A stretch of DNA of 64,000 nt from Pocillopora verrucosa (lineage: Eukaryota; Cnidaria; Anthozoa; Scleractinia; Pocilloporidae): the NCBI RefSeq assembly GCF_036669915.1, contig NC_089318.1, positions 21,816,755 through 21,880,754 on the forward strand, read 5' to 3'. A model generated the notes under the pieces. The model searched no databases and was not told where the DNA came from. It was given only the letters and a program-made list of their open reading frames with translations. This document shows, in pieces, positions 1 to 11,472 of this stretch (position 1 is its first letter; the number at the start of each line of letters is the position of its first letter). The position numbers and the translations under genes are program-made.

Positions 1-610
1 ATGTAATTTCCGCTCTTTACGCTGGCGACAGTAGGCCCTTTGTTGTCATATTTGGAGTGAAACGTTTGAGCTTAGAAGCCATCTCGGGAACTTGTGGAGA
101 CAACCAACCATTTAACACGCTTCGGTGTTCTTTATTCATCAGAATCACTGATTCTTCAAAATACTTCAATGTTTAGATACTAACTCGTCTATAAACCCTT
201 GGATCTGGTGAAACTTCTTCCGCAAATTCGTTCAGAAACGTTGCTCCTTTTGGCAAAGTTAATTTCCCAGTGCGGTGATAGTCGAGTATAGACCGGAAGT
301 GTTTGCCATCTCGGTCGATAAAGAAAGCTCCGTCTTCTGATGGTTTCACCTCGGACTTCCCGGAGAACATAGCCGCTAACATCGAGTCTGGATCTTTTGT
401 CAGCGTTTGAAGACTTGTTGTAAAACGGCGGACACCAACATTGAGGTTTACAATCGACGAGAGATGAACTTGCTCTATTTTTTCCGACATGGCGTCGATA
501 GCTTTCCTTTGGCGAGGTCTTATTGCTTATCGTTATAATAACGCGCAAGCTTCTCTGATTTGATTTTCATCGTCTTCAAGAACTTGATTACCTGTTACAT
601 TATTTTCCAT
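1..610 (-). pseudogene. Type B BTB-TLDc pseudogene, exon 1 only (cut by window edge)
   Basis: This is homologous to exon 1 of the intact type B gene at 35470-36148. The ATG would be at 610-608 and reads MENNVTGNQVLEDD, but a stop appears within about 25 codons. The BTB core (NLNVGVRRFTTSLQTL, FIDRDGKHF) is recognisable at 173-490. There the second Gly of the usual NVGG motif is Val. A small deletion near 205-225 shifts the frame at the end of BTB, and about 27 bp are missing from the TLDc part near 85-95. Exon 2 would lie left of base 1. With at least two frame lesions it is almost certainly not a functional gene. Confidence 0.85.
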
Positions 611-694
611 GATAATTTTTTTTCACCCCTACGTTTTGTCTGGGAACTTATAAATTTTGAAATATTGTTTTAAAGTAGCAAGTCGGGTTCAAAA

Positions 695-762
695 CAGGAA
701 TATTAGAGCGTGGTCGTTTGTCAACAAAACAAGTGATGCGTGACCTGCTATGGCGTGACACT
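695..762 (-). promoter_or_regulatory. Conserved block upstream of type B genes
   Basis: A block with two GCGTGAC-like motifs (GTGGTCGTTTGTC..GCGTGAC..GCGTGAC) lies about 90-150 bp upstream of the type B start codon. It recurs upstream of the other type B exons near 5577-5633, 11165-11220, 25090-25145 and 36243-36300. Five copies at the same relative position are consistent with a shared proximal promoter. They could equally be neutral sequence copied with the unit. No TATA box is obvious here. Confidence 0.4.
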
Positions 763-764
763 GA

Positions 765-1910
765 TCAGCAGATTCCAAAGACTTCGTAGTCCGTTACATC
801 AAAAGTTTGAGCTCCTGTGTAGAATGTGCTCAGCTGTCCGGTGGGAAGCTGATAAGTGTGGCCGAGATAACTGTAACTTGCACCACTTGTGTTTGCGTTA
901 TGCGATATATGTAAATCATGCCCTCCTCCAAATGTTGGTCCATTCTTCCATTGACAGTTGATGGCATGCTGCAGATTTTGTACAAGAGGCATTTTACTCG
1001 GAGCCATTCCTTGCGGATTCACCATGCTAAACAAGAATGACTGTGAGCAGCGCACGTAGCCACCCTTACCTGTTTCAGAAAAGAAAAACCCAAAATGATA
1101 TCGATGCAAATGTTAGAATAACTTATAAACTTAACATTCCTAAAGCAGCTTTCCATTATCGCCACCTTATCCTACACACGTATCCTTTCAAATGTTACAT
1201 TAACCTATTTACTTACTATTCCACGAATTTTCCGTGAAGCCTCCAAAAATATTGTTTCCACTTTTAACAATGGTAGCCGTGGGTCCCTTGTTATCACATT
1301 TGGCGTGAAATGCTTGAGCTGTGAAGCCATCTCGAGATGCTCGGAACAGTAGATGCGATTTATCATATTGAGGCAGCCAACTATGAAGCTTGCTTCGGTG
1401 CTCTTCATTTGTCAGAATCACTGATTCTTCAAAATTCTTCGGTGCTTTAGGCTTCAACTCCTCAAGAATTCCTTGGATCTGGTAGAACTCAGCTTCATCT
1501 GCAAGTTCTTTCAGAAATGTTGCACCTTCAGGTAAAGTCAACTTACCATTGCGAAGATAATTAAGTATAAACCGGAAGTGAGTTCCATCCCGGTCGATGA
1601 AGAAAGCGCCATCTTCACCAGGTTCCATTTCAAACTTCCCGGAAAACATGGCTGCTAGCATCGAATTTGGATCCTTGGTAAGCGTTTGAAGACTTGTTGT
1701 GAAGCGATGACCCCCAACATTTAGCAGTATAGTTGAGGAAAAGTGAACATGTTCCAACTTCTTCGACATGGCGTCGATCGCTGCCTGCTCTTGGCGAAGT
1801 CTAGCTGCTTCTCGCTGAAATATTTCGCAAGCCTCTTTGAAGTGATCTTCTGCAGCTTCCAGACCTTGTTTTTGCTGTTTTTGCCCCTTCCTAGAGTCTC
1901 TTTTACTCAT
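765..1910 (-). CDS. BTB(T1/KCTD)-TLDc protein, type A, two exons
   Basis: Exon 1 is 1217-1910 and exon 2 is 765-1069. The 147-bp intron has a GTAAGT donor at 1216-1211 and an ACAG acceptor at 1073-1070, phase 1, giving 332 aa. The ATG at 1910-1908 starts MSKRDSRKG, followed by a charged coiled coil (about residues 15-48: AEDHFKEACEIFQREAARLRQEQ). The T1/KCTD-like BTB domain spans about residues 55-155 (LNVGGHRFTTSLQTL, MFSGKFE, FFIDRDGTHFRFILNYLRNG). TLDc covers about residues 165-332 (LFRASRDGF, NIFGGFTENSW, YVRCSQSFLFSMVNPQG, GPTFGGGHDLHI, VTDYEVFGIC). T1-BTB domains oligomerise and many bind Cullin-3; TLDc proteins are linked to oxidation resistance and V-ATPase. The cellular role of this protein is unknown. 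Both exons are open and the splice sites are canonical. Confidence 0.85.
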
Positions 1911-4166
1911 GGTTACTTAAAGTACAAACGATATCCTGAAAACGAAGGAACTCTCTTGACACAACCGCTTGGCCGTAAAGCATGATGAATGCAGTCACGG
2001 TTATTTTAAAATTGATTTCGTGATTTTTAAATGACGTAGTACAAATTGTTCGCAGTGGCGCAACTTGAGACTATAACCACACTACTTGTTTATGAGAAGA
2101 AAAATTACTCGCATTCAGAGTAAAAACGTGCCCGTAAAGGTGATAGCTGGTTCATTTTGAATGATGTCTAGACTGAGCCAGGCCAAGGGCTAAATCCAGA
2201 GCATATCTCAGCCTCCCCAAATTGGGTTCATGATCAACGGGTAACTGGCTTTTTAATTGTAATCTACGTCGCTCTTCATCTTCTTCCTTTTCTTTTTTTT
2301 TTTCGGCAAAAAGTGCAAAATCTGCGATTAAATCTATCAAGACCTAAAAATAAAATAACATTGATGAGGCTGTACAAAGTTATTTTACATTAAGCAAGGT
2401 CCATTTTATGTCGCACTCGTAATTAATCAGAATTCGATATGCTGCGTAAACCAGCTGGGGAGAGATCTTTTCATGACTTGTGAGACTTCGATAATGACAT
2501 ATTCTTAAGCGGATTTTTGATTTTTTTTTTATCTGGAGTTTGAAAGATTTACTTCGATGAAAGAACGGGAAAAGATCTTGATGCCATTTTTGAGCGCACG
2601 GCTCTGTTCCAGTGGTCTCCTGACACGTTTCACGCGCTAATTTTTTACTAGAGCTGTTACATCTATAACGGTCTTCTTCTTTTTGGTACTGATGTAAGCT
2701 ATACACGTTCATAACTTGACTGCCTTTGTTCGTGTCGTCACGCAAAGGCAATCATTGCGTGACAAGAACACGTTGTGTAGCGGAACCAAACAATGGTTGC
2801 GAAGTTGTACTCACACTCTTCATGAAAATCACAAAGGATCAGACAGGACGTAACTGGATCGAGCAGAGCGTGGTCACAGCGTGTCACCTCCCTTTGTCTT
2901 TCTAGTCTGACTCTCCCTATATTTTTACGCCTAATTACGCTTAGTACACGTGCCACATTAAAATGGCGAATTCTGTTTGAAGGAAACAAGAGACACACAT
3001 ATGAGATGAGTTGATTTCACTAGTGGTGGATTATGGCGACTCAACATGACAACTGAAAATTAAATAAATAAAAAAAAATTAAACACCGTAATAATTATTT
3101 GTACCAAAAAAATTCCATCACTTCAATCTGATTAATATAAATGCTCTTAAATTTATTTCAAGAAATGTTTATGTGGCAATTACCACCATATTACCGAAAA
3201 AACCAAGACATGTAACATCGACCTTCAGTCATCAGTCAGGTTATAAAAGCTATCAATGCATCTCACGCAAGTGATTAATTCTTAAACTAAGATTTAAAAA
3301 GGAGCTTTTGAGAAATTGTGCTTTTAGATCTTGTGCTTTACTATTTTTAAGTGACTAACGACTAAAAAGTTTCTTAAATTTGTGACAAATTTTTATTAAA
3401 ATGGATGTAAGTACGTACCGCCTGATGTTAATAAGACTAAGTCTATGATTGAGTTCTAAAATTAAAAAAGTTACATTAAACATGTACAGCCATAGCTCAA
3501 ACTAAAAGGGAATTAGATTGATGAACACTTGCCAAAGAAAAGTCAGACAAAGAAATGAAGTCAAATAAACGATACATTCTGTTACAGTTATATAGATCTC
3601 AACTACGCCATCCTTGATGCGTGTTTTAAAGGACGTAACACTCTTTCACAGTTATCCGTTAAAAAGGTTTAGATCTTCGAAATACCAACAAAACAAAATA
3701 ATTCAAAAAAACAAAATAACCAAAACAAAAGAACGGTGCAGTTTTGATATTAAAAGTTATGATCTCATAGTTACAAATCAGAGCGGCCCTCCCACATGAA
3801 CGACTGATTCAATTCTATATCAGCCTCAAACGCTCCGCTTTGGTTCCAATAAATAAGATGGCAACGATAAGGCAGTCTGTGAGTCAAACCTGTGTTCCCT
3901 GATTATTCGCTTATCAAGTGCGAAGGGGAGCGAGGGGGATGGGGTGGAGTAATTAGTTGGCCATGTTAAGATTAAGGCGAGATGGTTCTCTATAAGCTGG
4001 CGAGAAATGAGAAGTCGAATAATGGTGAAGCCGATAAGCTGACCTGCAAGACTTTTTCCGAGGGGCTTTTTTCTAAAAGTAATAATTATGAAACACATAA
4101 ATTACAGCTCTCAGGACATTTTGCTTTTCTTATGGCCTCTTACATGGGAAGGAAATATTTGGTTTG
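1911..4166. other. Array spacer: type A upstream and type B downstream flank
   Basis: I see no convincing gene here. The first part (1911-2340) is the upstream flank of the type A gene and has homologues at 8540-8830 and 27330-27930. The segment 2380-3050 matches 8860-9230 and 27960-28790. The segment 3050-3800 matches 28800-30070, which makes it spacer DNA carried with the array unit. A/T-rich low-complexity tracts lie at 3060-3080 and 3690-3730. Short open frames occur but are not preserved among the copies. Confidence 0.6.
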
Positions 4167-5480
4167 TTATTTGTGGAGTTCAAACACCTCGTAATCTGTA
4201 ACTGTAAAATGTTTTTCTCCCGCGAGGAATATTTTAGCATTCTGTCCTGTGGGACACTGGTACGAGCAGTCTGAGATAGTGTGACTATCATAATTGATAT
4301 TTGCATTTCCTGATATATGTAAGTCATGCCCTGCACCAAACATCGGTCCATAGCCTGATTTACAGTAGATGGCAGGTTCGTGACTCTCAATTAAAAGCGG
4401 TATTCTAGTTGGATCCAGTCCACCAGGGTTGACCATGTTGAACAAGAACGCTTGTGAGCATCTTACCCACCCACTGGCACCTGTTTTCAAAGTCAGAGAT
4501 GATACTTCAGAATTGTTATTAGCATTATAGAACAAGAATAATCTATATATAATTTTCGGAATATGAAATCAATACATTTTCTGAAAAAGCGGCTTTATCA
4601 TAATTAAATATGTTTTATTTAAACTGGGTTTAAGTCAATAAAAATCAGAAACGGTGAACTACAAAGCTGGTTTTCCCATAGGTTTTAAGTAGTCACTAAC
4701 TCAGTTGTATTTTCAATGCGCTGAGTTTAAGGCCAACAAACATCGGTTTAAGCAGTTTCTATTAAGAAAAATAATTTCAAAACACGTTTAAGCTCTGGTG
4801 TGAATTGGGTTTTAGTTTTCCTTGCTATTGATTTTACTCAGGCGTCTCATTGTTCCAACTTTAAGAAGAGATGCAAAACATACATGTCTACAAGATTTTT
4901 TGATTGCTGCGAAGTGTTGAGACAAGTGGTGATTCGAATAGCTTAATATCTCTTGACAGACGTAATCGTTTACTCGTCGGTCAGAAAACAGAGAATGTTT
5001 AGTCGATATGGGTAAAACCTCAAATGATATGGTTTGATATTTTTCGAATATTGAAATTGATGTGCTTTTGAAAGGGTCCGATCCAGGGGAGGGGCTTGGG
5101 GGAGGGACCTAGGCGCCAAGAACGTCGAGCCTCCTTCGCTAAAGAGAGACCTCTTGTATATAAAACTAATATGTTGTAACCTGTTTCCTATTACCGTGAC
5201 TAAAACATAAAAATAACGCGTCAACCCTAAGTAGGCATAGCCCACCTTTAAAATCGTCGTGAACGAGTTCTTGACAGTTATTGTTCATCTTGTTTATCAT
5301 TTTACAGGTTTACAATCGACGAGAGATGAAAGTGCTCTACTTTTTTCGACATGGCGTCGATAGCTTTCGAATTCTGCTCATGGCGAAGACTTGTTGCTTC
5401 TCGTTGTAATACCTTGCAGGTTTCTCTGATTTGATTATCAGTGTCTTCAAGAACTTGATTGCCTGTTGATTTATTTTCCA
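4167..5480 (-). pseudogene. Type B BTB-TLDc pseudogene lacking its BTB domain
   Basis: Exon 2 (4167-4480) is open and encodes the second half of TLDc: GASGWVRCSQAFLFNMVNP, GPMFGAGHDLHISGNANINY, TVTDYEVFELHK. It has an AACAG acceptor. Upstream, 5302-5480 holds only the 5' end of exon 1: the ATG, MENKSTGNQVLEDTDNQIRE and the coiled coil, up to SSIVNL. There it joins directly to intron-like sequence (TTGTTTATCATTT, as seen at 10200 and 35190). BTB and the first half of TLDc have therefore been deleted. The intron segment 4540-5250 matches the introns of the other type B copies. Confidence 0.8.
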
Positions 5481-6645
5481 TAAGCATTTTTCTCACCCTG
5501 CCTTTTTTCTGAGAACCAACAAATGTTGAAATGCTGTCTCAAAGTAGCAAGTCGGGTTCAAACCAGGTATAAATGCGTGGTCGTTTGTCAACAAAACAAG
5601 TAATGCGTGACTTGCGATAGCATGACACGTTTGAAACATTTAAATCAATTCTAAAATACGTTTTTAGCCAGCGTTCTCATCTCAAGATTTACAAGTGCGA
5701 AGAGTTAAGTGAAATAAAACTTTCAGAACATGCCTTAGTTGATTCATTTGACGTGATTTCTAGATGTTATTTATTAACTGAGAACTGCGCCCGTCGCTTA
5801 TAGCTACTTATCTGCATGAAAACTATGAACGCATGAATGTTCACTTTATGCTATTTTGTCCCCTCACATGACCTTAACGAATGTTTTCTAGATTATTATG
5901 TTTGAGAAAACATCGAGACGTCAAACAGCGGTCATATTTAGTAGCACCAATTATATCTTATGCCTACTATTTGAATCATAATCAGTGCGGAAGGCAGCAT
6001 TCATCCGATGAGATAAATAGCTTCATAAATTTAAAATTTAATTCTTGAATCAAGAATCGTAATCGGAAGTCTGACAATTCACATGAATGCACCACCGACA
6101 AGTCAGCAGTATATTTATTACGTTTCATAAAGAACGGCCTACCAAATCCTATTTTTAATATTTTTTTTCACCTCGCTATTTTCCACCGATGAAACGAGTG
6201 CACAAATAAAAAAAAATATAGATAAAATGAAAGTGTTGAACAGCTTTTGTATCAGTGCTTGTGACGGCTTCTTTTCCGTCAGCCAGACAACTGGAAAGCT
6301 TTCCGTATAACCCAATGCTATTCTAAAACAATGCAAAGCTTTAGTCCCAAATTAAAGGCAATCTACTGTTTTTCCATTGCTTTCTTTATCCAAAAACAGA
6401 ATGTTTAATGAAGTGTGGAACTTTTCTTGAAAAGATTTCCTTATAGACATAGTCTGAGAGTGTAGTATGAGTCTCCACGGGAATCTCGTACTTTGCTTTA
6501 CCTACGGACAGAAGACAATAATGCTTTTTGATGTAAAAAATGAAAATAAAAGTTAACCTTTCAAAAAAAGTTATAACCGTGAAGATCGTTCAAATCATTG
6601 TGAAGTTTAACCTGCTGGCCTCTCAAATGTTTGCGACGGTTGTCA
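5481..6645. other. Array spacer between type B and type A units
   Basis: This contains the type B upstream block (5577-5633), then sequence repeated at 11220-12250, 25150-26190 and 36300-37380. It includes a conserved stretch around 6240-6330 (TGTGACGGCTTCTTTTCCGTCAGCC) and the 3' flank of the next type A gene. I see no supported gene; a 65-codon frame at 6139-6336 is not maintained in the other copies. Confidence 0.6.
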
Positions 6646-8393
6646 TCAACAGATTCCAAAGACTTCGAAGTCTGTTACATTAAAATTTCGAGCTCCCGTG
6701 AAGAATGTGCTCTGCTGTCCGGTGGGAAGCTTATACGTGTGGCCGAGATTACTGTAACTTGAATCGCTTGTGTTAGCGTTATTCACTATATGTAAGTCAC
6801 GCCCTCCTCCGAATGTTGGTCCATAGCTGCTATAACAGTAGATAGCATTGTGCTGATTTTGTACAAGAGGCAGTTTACTCGGAGCCACTCCTTGCGGATT
6901 CACCATGCTGAATAGGAATGACTGCGAGCAGCGCACGTAGTTACCCTGACCTGTTTCAGAGAAGAAAACTAAAAATATTGATGCAAATTTTGGAACAATG
7001 TTCAACTTCTACATTTCTGAAGCAGCTTTAGATCACATCCGAAAAGAAACGGCGATGATCTCGACTACTGCCCTCCTCCCTCCCCCGTCCCTTCTACACA
7101 CCTACAATGTGCTGAGGTTAAGGCCGACAAACATCGGTTTAAGCAGCTTCTACGAAGAACAACAATTTTCAAACCTTGTTGTACAAAACTATTTTAAAAC
7201 ATGTATAAGCTGTGGTGTCAATGGGTTTTAGTTTTCCTTGCTATTGGTTTTGCTCAGGCGTTTCATTGTTCCGACTTTGGGACGAGATGTAAAACATACA
7301 TGTCTACAAGATTTTTTAATTCTGCAAAGTGTCGAGACAAGTAGTGATTTGAATAGCTTAAAATCTCTAGAATACGTAATCGTATTCTCGTCTTTCAGAA
7401 AACAGAGACACCTTTTGTATATGAAAGTAATATGTTGTAAGCTGTTTTCTATTACCTAAGCTAAAACATACAAACAACGCCTTTTATCTTAAGTGGGCAT
7501 AGCCCACCTTCTAAAATCATATTAAACAAATCATTGTTTATGTTTATTCATGTTTATAATTTGCAATGCTTGACTTTCAGTATTTGAAAAAAATTTGTAG
7601 GCAATTTATTAAACTAAATCTATTAATATTTCATTTTGATTTCCTCAACTTTAGATATTCTGCAAAGATCTTAAGCCAGCTTTTTATTTTTCTCTTCATT
7701 TCTCGTTTTCTCTCTCAACTTTCTTGTTATTTTGCGGATTTTGTAGTATCCTTCAAATGATAATTTAAATTCAACCGCGCTAAATGCGACCAAAAATACC
7801 TTTACTTAACCCTGTCACTACTAACTAATATACTTACTGCTCCACGATGTTTCAGTGAATCCACCGAAAATATTGTTCCCGCTCTTCACGATGGTGACAG
7901 TGGGCCCTTTGTTGTCACATTTGGAATGAAAGGTTTGAGCTTGAAAGCCTTCTTCAGAAGCTCGCATCAGAAGCTGCCATTTGCCGTCTTGTTGAGGTAA
8001 CCAGCCGTTCAGCACACTTCGGTGTTCTTCGTTCGTCACAATGACTGATTCTTCGAAATTCTGCAAGGCTTTAGGTATCAACTCGTCCAATATTCCTTGG
8101 ATCAGGTAGAATTTAGCTTCAACTTCGAGCTCTTTGAGAAATGTTGCACCATCTGGTAAAATTAACTCCCCATTGCGAAGATAATTAAGTATAAACCGGA
8201 AGTGAGTTCCATCCCGGTCGATGAAGAAAGCACCGTCTTTACAACGTTCTATTTCATGCCTCCCGGAAAACATGGCAGCCAACATGGAATCTGGATCCTT
8301 GGTAAGCGTTCGAAGAGTCGTTGTGAAGCGATGACCCCCGACATTTAGCTCTATAATTGAGGGAAAGTGAACGTGTTCCAACCTCTTCGACAT
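6646..8393 (-). CDS. BTB(T1/KCTD)-TLDc protein, type A, N-terminally shortened
   Basis: Exon 1 is 7838-8393 and exon 2 is 6646-6950. The 887-bp intron has a GTAAGT donor at 7837-7832 and an ACAG acceptor, phase 1, giving 286 aa. The ATG at 8393-8391 starts MSKRLEHVHFPS, which corresponds to the internal Met just before BTB in other type A proteins. The usual coiled-coil N-terminus is present as degraded DNA at 8394-8546 but is out of frame or stopped. BTB spans about residues 10-110 (ELNVGGHRFTTTLRTL, MFSGRHE, FFIDRDGTHFRFILNYL). TLDc spans about residues 118-286 (LLMRASEEGF, NIFGGFTETSW, GPTFGGGRDLHI, NVTDFEVFGIC). Loss of the coiled coil may change oligomerisation. Both domains look complete. 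Confidence 0.78.
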
Positions 8394-9215
8394 GGTGTCG
8401 ATCTCTACCTGCTTTTAGCGAAGTCTATCTGCTTCTTGCATAAATATTTCATAAATAATATTCGCAAGCCTCTTTGAAGTGATCTTCTGCAGCTTCCGAA
8501 CCTTTTTTCTGTTGTTTCTACCTCTTCGTAGTCTCTTTTACTCATGGTTACTTAAAGTACAAACGATATCCTGAAAACGAAAGGAACTCTTTTAAGACTC
8601 CCGCATGGCCGTAAAGCATGATGAATGCAGTCATGCTTATTTTAAAAGTAATTTGGTGATTTTTAAATGAGGTAGTATACACTATTCGCAATGACGCAAG
8701 TTGAGATCGTAACCACACTTATTGTTACTCGGGAAGAAAAATTACTCGCACTCAAAGCAAAGAGGTGACGCTAAAGGTAATAGCTGGTTCACTTTTTTTT
8801 CACTTTATTACACAAAAATCAGCGGAAAATCTTTAATTAAATCAATCAATACCAAAACAAAATAAGATTAATCAGCTGCAAGCTGTACAGAGTTATCTTA
8901 AATAAGGCAAGGGCCATTTTATGTTGCACTCGTAATTTCTCTGTATTTCGATTTGTTGCGTACAGTAGATGCTGGGGAAAGATCATTTCATTGCTTGTGA
9001 GACTTCGATAATGAATCATTCTTAAGCGTATTTGTTTTTCATCTGGAGTTTGAAAACATGTACTTCGATTAAATAAAGAACGGAAAAAGATCTTGGTGCG
9101 ATTTTTGAGCGCATGGCTTTTTTCAGGGTGGTTTCCAAATAAGCTTCACGCGCTATTTTTTTTTGTAGAGCCGATGCACCTATACTGGTCTTCTTTTTGG
9201 TACCGATGTAAGCTG
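8394..9215. other. Degraded 5' end of the type A gene and its upstream flank
   Basis: 8394-8546 is the decayed N-terminal coding stretch of the neighbouring gene; the old ATG lies near 8545 (ACTCATGGTTAC context, as at 1908). 8547-8830 is homologous to the upstream region 1911-2160. 8860-9215 matches 2370-2710. No independent gene is seen. Confidence 0.55.
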
Positions 9216-11093
9216 TACTTACCAATCTACTGATGCCTGTTTGTAATTCAGAGATATTGCTTCAGAATTGTTATTGGCATTATAGAACATGAATAATCGA
9301 AATATATTTTTTGGAATAAGACATCAATACATCTGCTGAAAAAGTGGCCATATCATAATCAAATATGTTTTATTTAAACCGGGTTTAACTCAATGAAATC
9401 TCAGAAACGGTGAACTGGAAAGCTGGTTTTCCCATAGGTTTTAAGTAGTCACTAACTTGTAATTTCAATGCACTGAGTTTAAGGCCGACAAACATCAGTT
9501 TAAGCAGTTTCTCTGAAGAAGAACAATTTCAAACCTTGTTTGAGAAAACTACTTTAAACATGTTTAAGCTCTGGTGTGAATGGGGTTTTAATTTTCCTTG
9601 CTATTGGTTTTGCTCAGGCGTCTCATTGTTTCAACTTTGGGAAGAGAGGAAAAACATAAATGTCTTCAAGATCTTTTAATTGCTGCGAAGTGTCGAGACA
9701 AGTGGTGATTTGAATAGCTTAATATCTCTTGACATACGTAATCGATTACTCGTCGATCAAAAAACAGAGAATGTTTTGATGATCTTAAACAAGGCATTAT
9801 ACTCAACAAGCACTAAATATAGACATTGGGCAATTACGTATTCTAGCTGGGTTAACGCACCAGTCTTACCGGGTAAAATGACCCTTGTATCATTACTCCT
9901 CTAAGAAAATGAGAATATTTCGAAAATATGGATAAAACCTCAAATGATGTGCCCGTATTTTTCTCGATATCGAAACTGATGCGCTTTTGAAAGAGTTCAA
10001 TCTAGGAGAGGGGCCTGGTGAGAGGGGCTATTACTGAGCCTCCTTCGCTAAAGAGACACCTCTTGCATATAAAACTAATATGTTGTAACTTGTTTCTTAT
10101 TACCGTGACTAAAACATAAAAATAACGCGTCAACCTTAAGTAGGCATAGCAAACCTTTAAAAATCGTCTTGAATGAGTTCTGGACACTTACTGTTCATCT
10201 TGTTTATCATTTGCAATGCGTGTCAATATTTGGAAAAGTTTAAAGAAATTTTTTACACTAAATCTACTGATATTTCATTCTAATTTCCTTGACTTCTGCA
10301 ATGCCAAAGATCCTAAGCCAGCTTTTTCTCTCTTTATTACGTCTTGTTGTCTCGTTGCGCTTTGTTATCTTAGGTATTTTGAAATATCCCTCAACTAAAA
10401 ATGTATTATTTAATGCCGCTAAATGTGACCAAAAATACCAGTATTTAACCCTGTCACAACTAACATACTTACTGTCCCACGATATTTCAGCGAATTCTCC
10501 AAAAACGTAATTTCCACTCTTCGCGATGGTGACAGTAGGCCCTTTGTTGTCTCATTTGGAGTGAAACGTTTCAGCTTGGAAACCATCTCGGGAACCTGGG
10601 AATGGAAGCTTCCATTTTCCCTCTTGTGGAGACAACCGACCATTTAACACGCTTCAGTGTTCTTTATTCGTCAGAATCACTGATTCTTCAAAATATTCCG
10701 GTAATTTAAATACTAACTCGTCTAGAATCCCTTGGATCTGGTAAAACTCAGCTTCTTCCGCAAGTTCGTCTAGAAATGTTGCTCTTTTTGGCAAAGTTAA
10801 TTTCCCAGTGCGGCTATAGTTGAGTATAAATCGGAAGTGTTTGCCATCTCGGTCGATAAAGAAAGCTCCGTCTTCTGATGGTTTCACCTCGAACTTCCCG
10901 GAGAACATAGCAGCTAACATCGAGTCTGGATCTTTTGTCAGCATTTGAAGACTTGGAAGAAGGCGGCTGCTAACAGAGAAGTTTACAATCGACTAGAGAG
11001 TCTTGTTCCTTCTCGTTGAAATATCTCGCAGGCTTCTCTGATTTAATTTTCAGCGTCTTCAAGAACTTGATTACTTGTTAAATTATTTTCCAT
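9216..11093 (-). pseudogene. Type B BTB-TLDc pseudogene, exon 2 deleted
   Basis: Exon 1 would be 10473-11093, with ATG at 11093-11091 (MENNLTSNQVLED). Its donor (GTAAGT, 10472-10467) is intact. The stretch 10654-10944 still reads KDPDSMLAAMFSGKFEV and FFIDRDGKHFRFILN. A deletion of roughly 60-70 bp at about 10998 removes the end of the coiled coil, the NVGG region is damaged, and a TGA interrupts TLDc at the usual EEHR motif (about 10654). The intron (9240-10466) is type B-like. Only about the first 20 nt of exon 2 survive, near 9219-9238, joined to spacer DNA. It is clearly dead. Confidence 0.8.
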
Positions 11094-11472
11094 CAGAATT
11101 TTTTTCTCCCCAGTTTTTTTTCTGGGAACTTATAAATGTTGAAATACTGTTTCAGGAATAAGATCATGGTCGTTTGTCAGCAAAACAAGTGATGCGTGAC
11201 TTGCGATAGCGTGACACGTTTCCTTCTCATCCTAATACTTACAAATGCGAAGAGCTCAGTGAAAGAACACTTTCAAAACATGCCTAAGTTGTTTCAATTG
11301 ACTTGATTTCTAGATGTTATTTATCAAAGAGCTGCACCCGTCACTTATAGCAACTAATCCGCGCAAAATTTATGAACGCAGGAATGATCACATTATGCTA
11401 TTTTGTCCCTTCACATGACCTTAACGAATATTTTCCAGATGATTATGTTTGAGTAAACATCGAGACGTCAAA

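Noticed and set aside
189..548. 119-codon minus-strand frame overlapping the first pseudogene
   Set aside because: It is a frame shadow of the BTB sequence and has no family motif.
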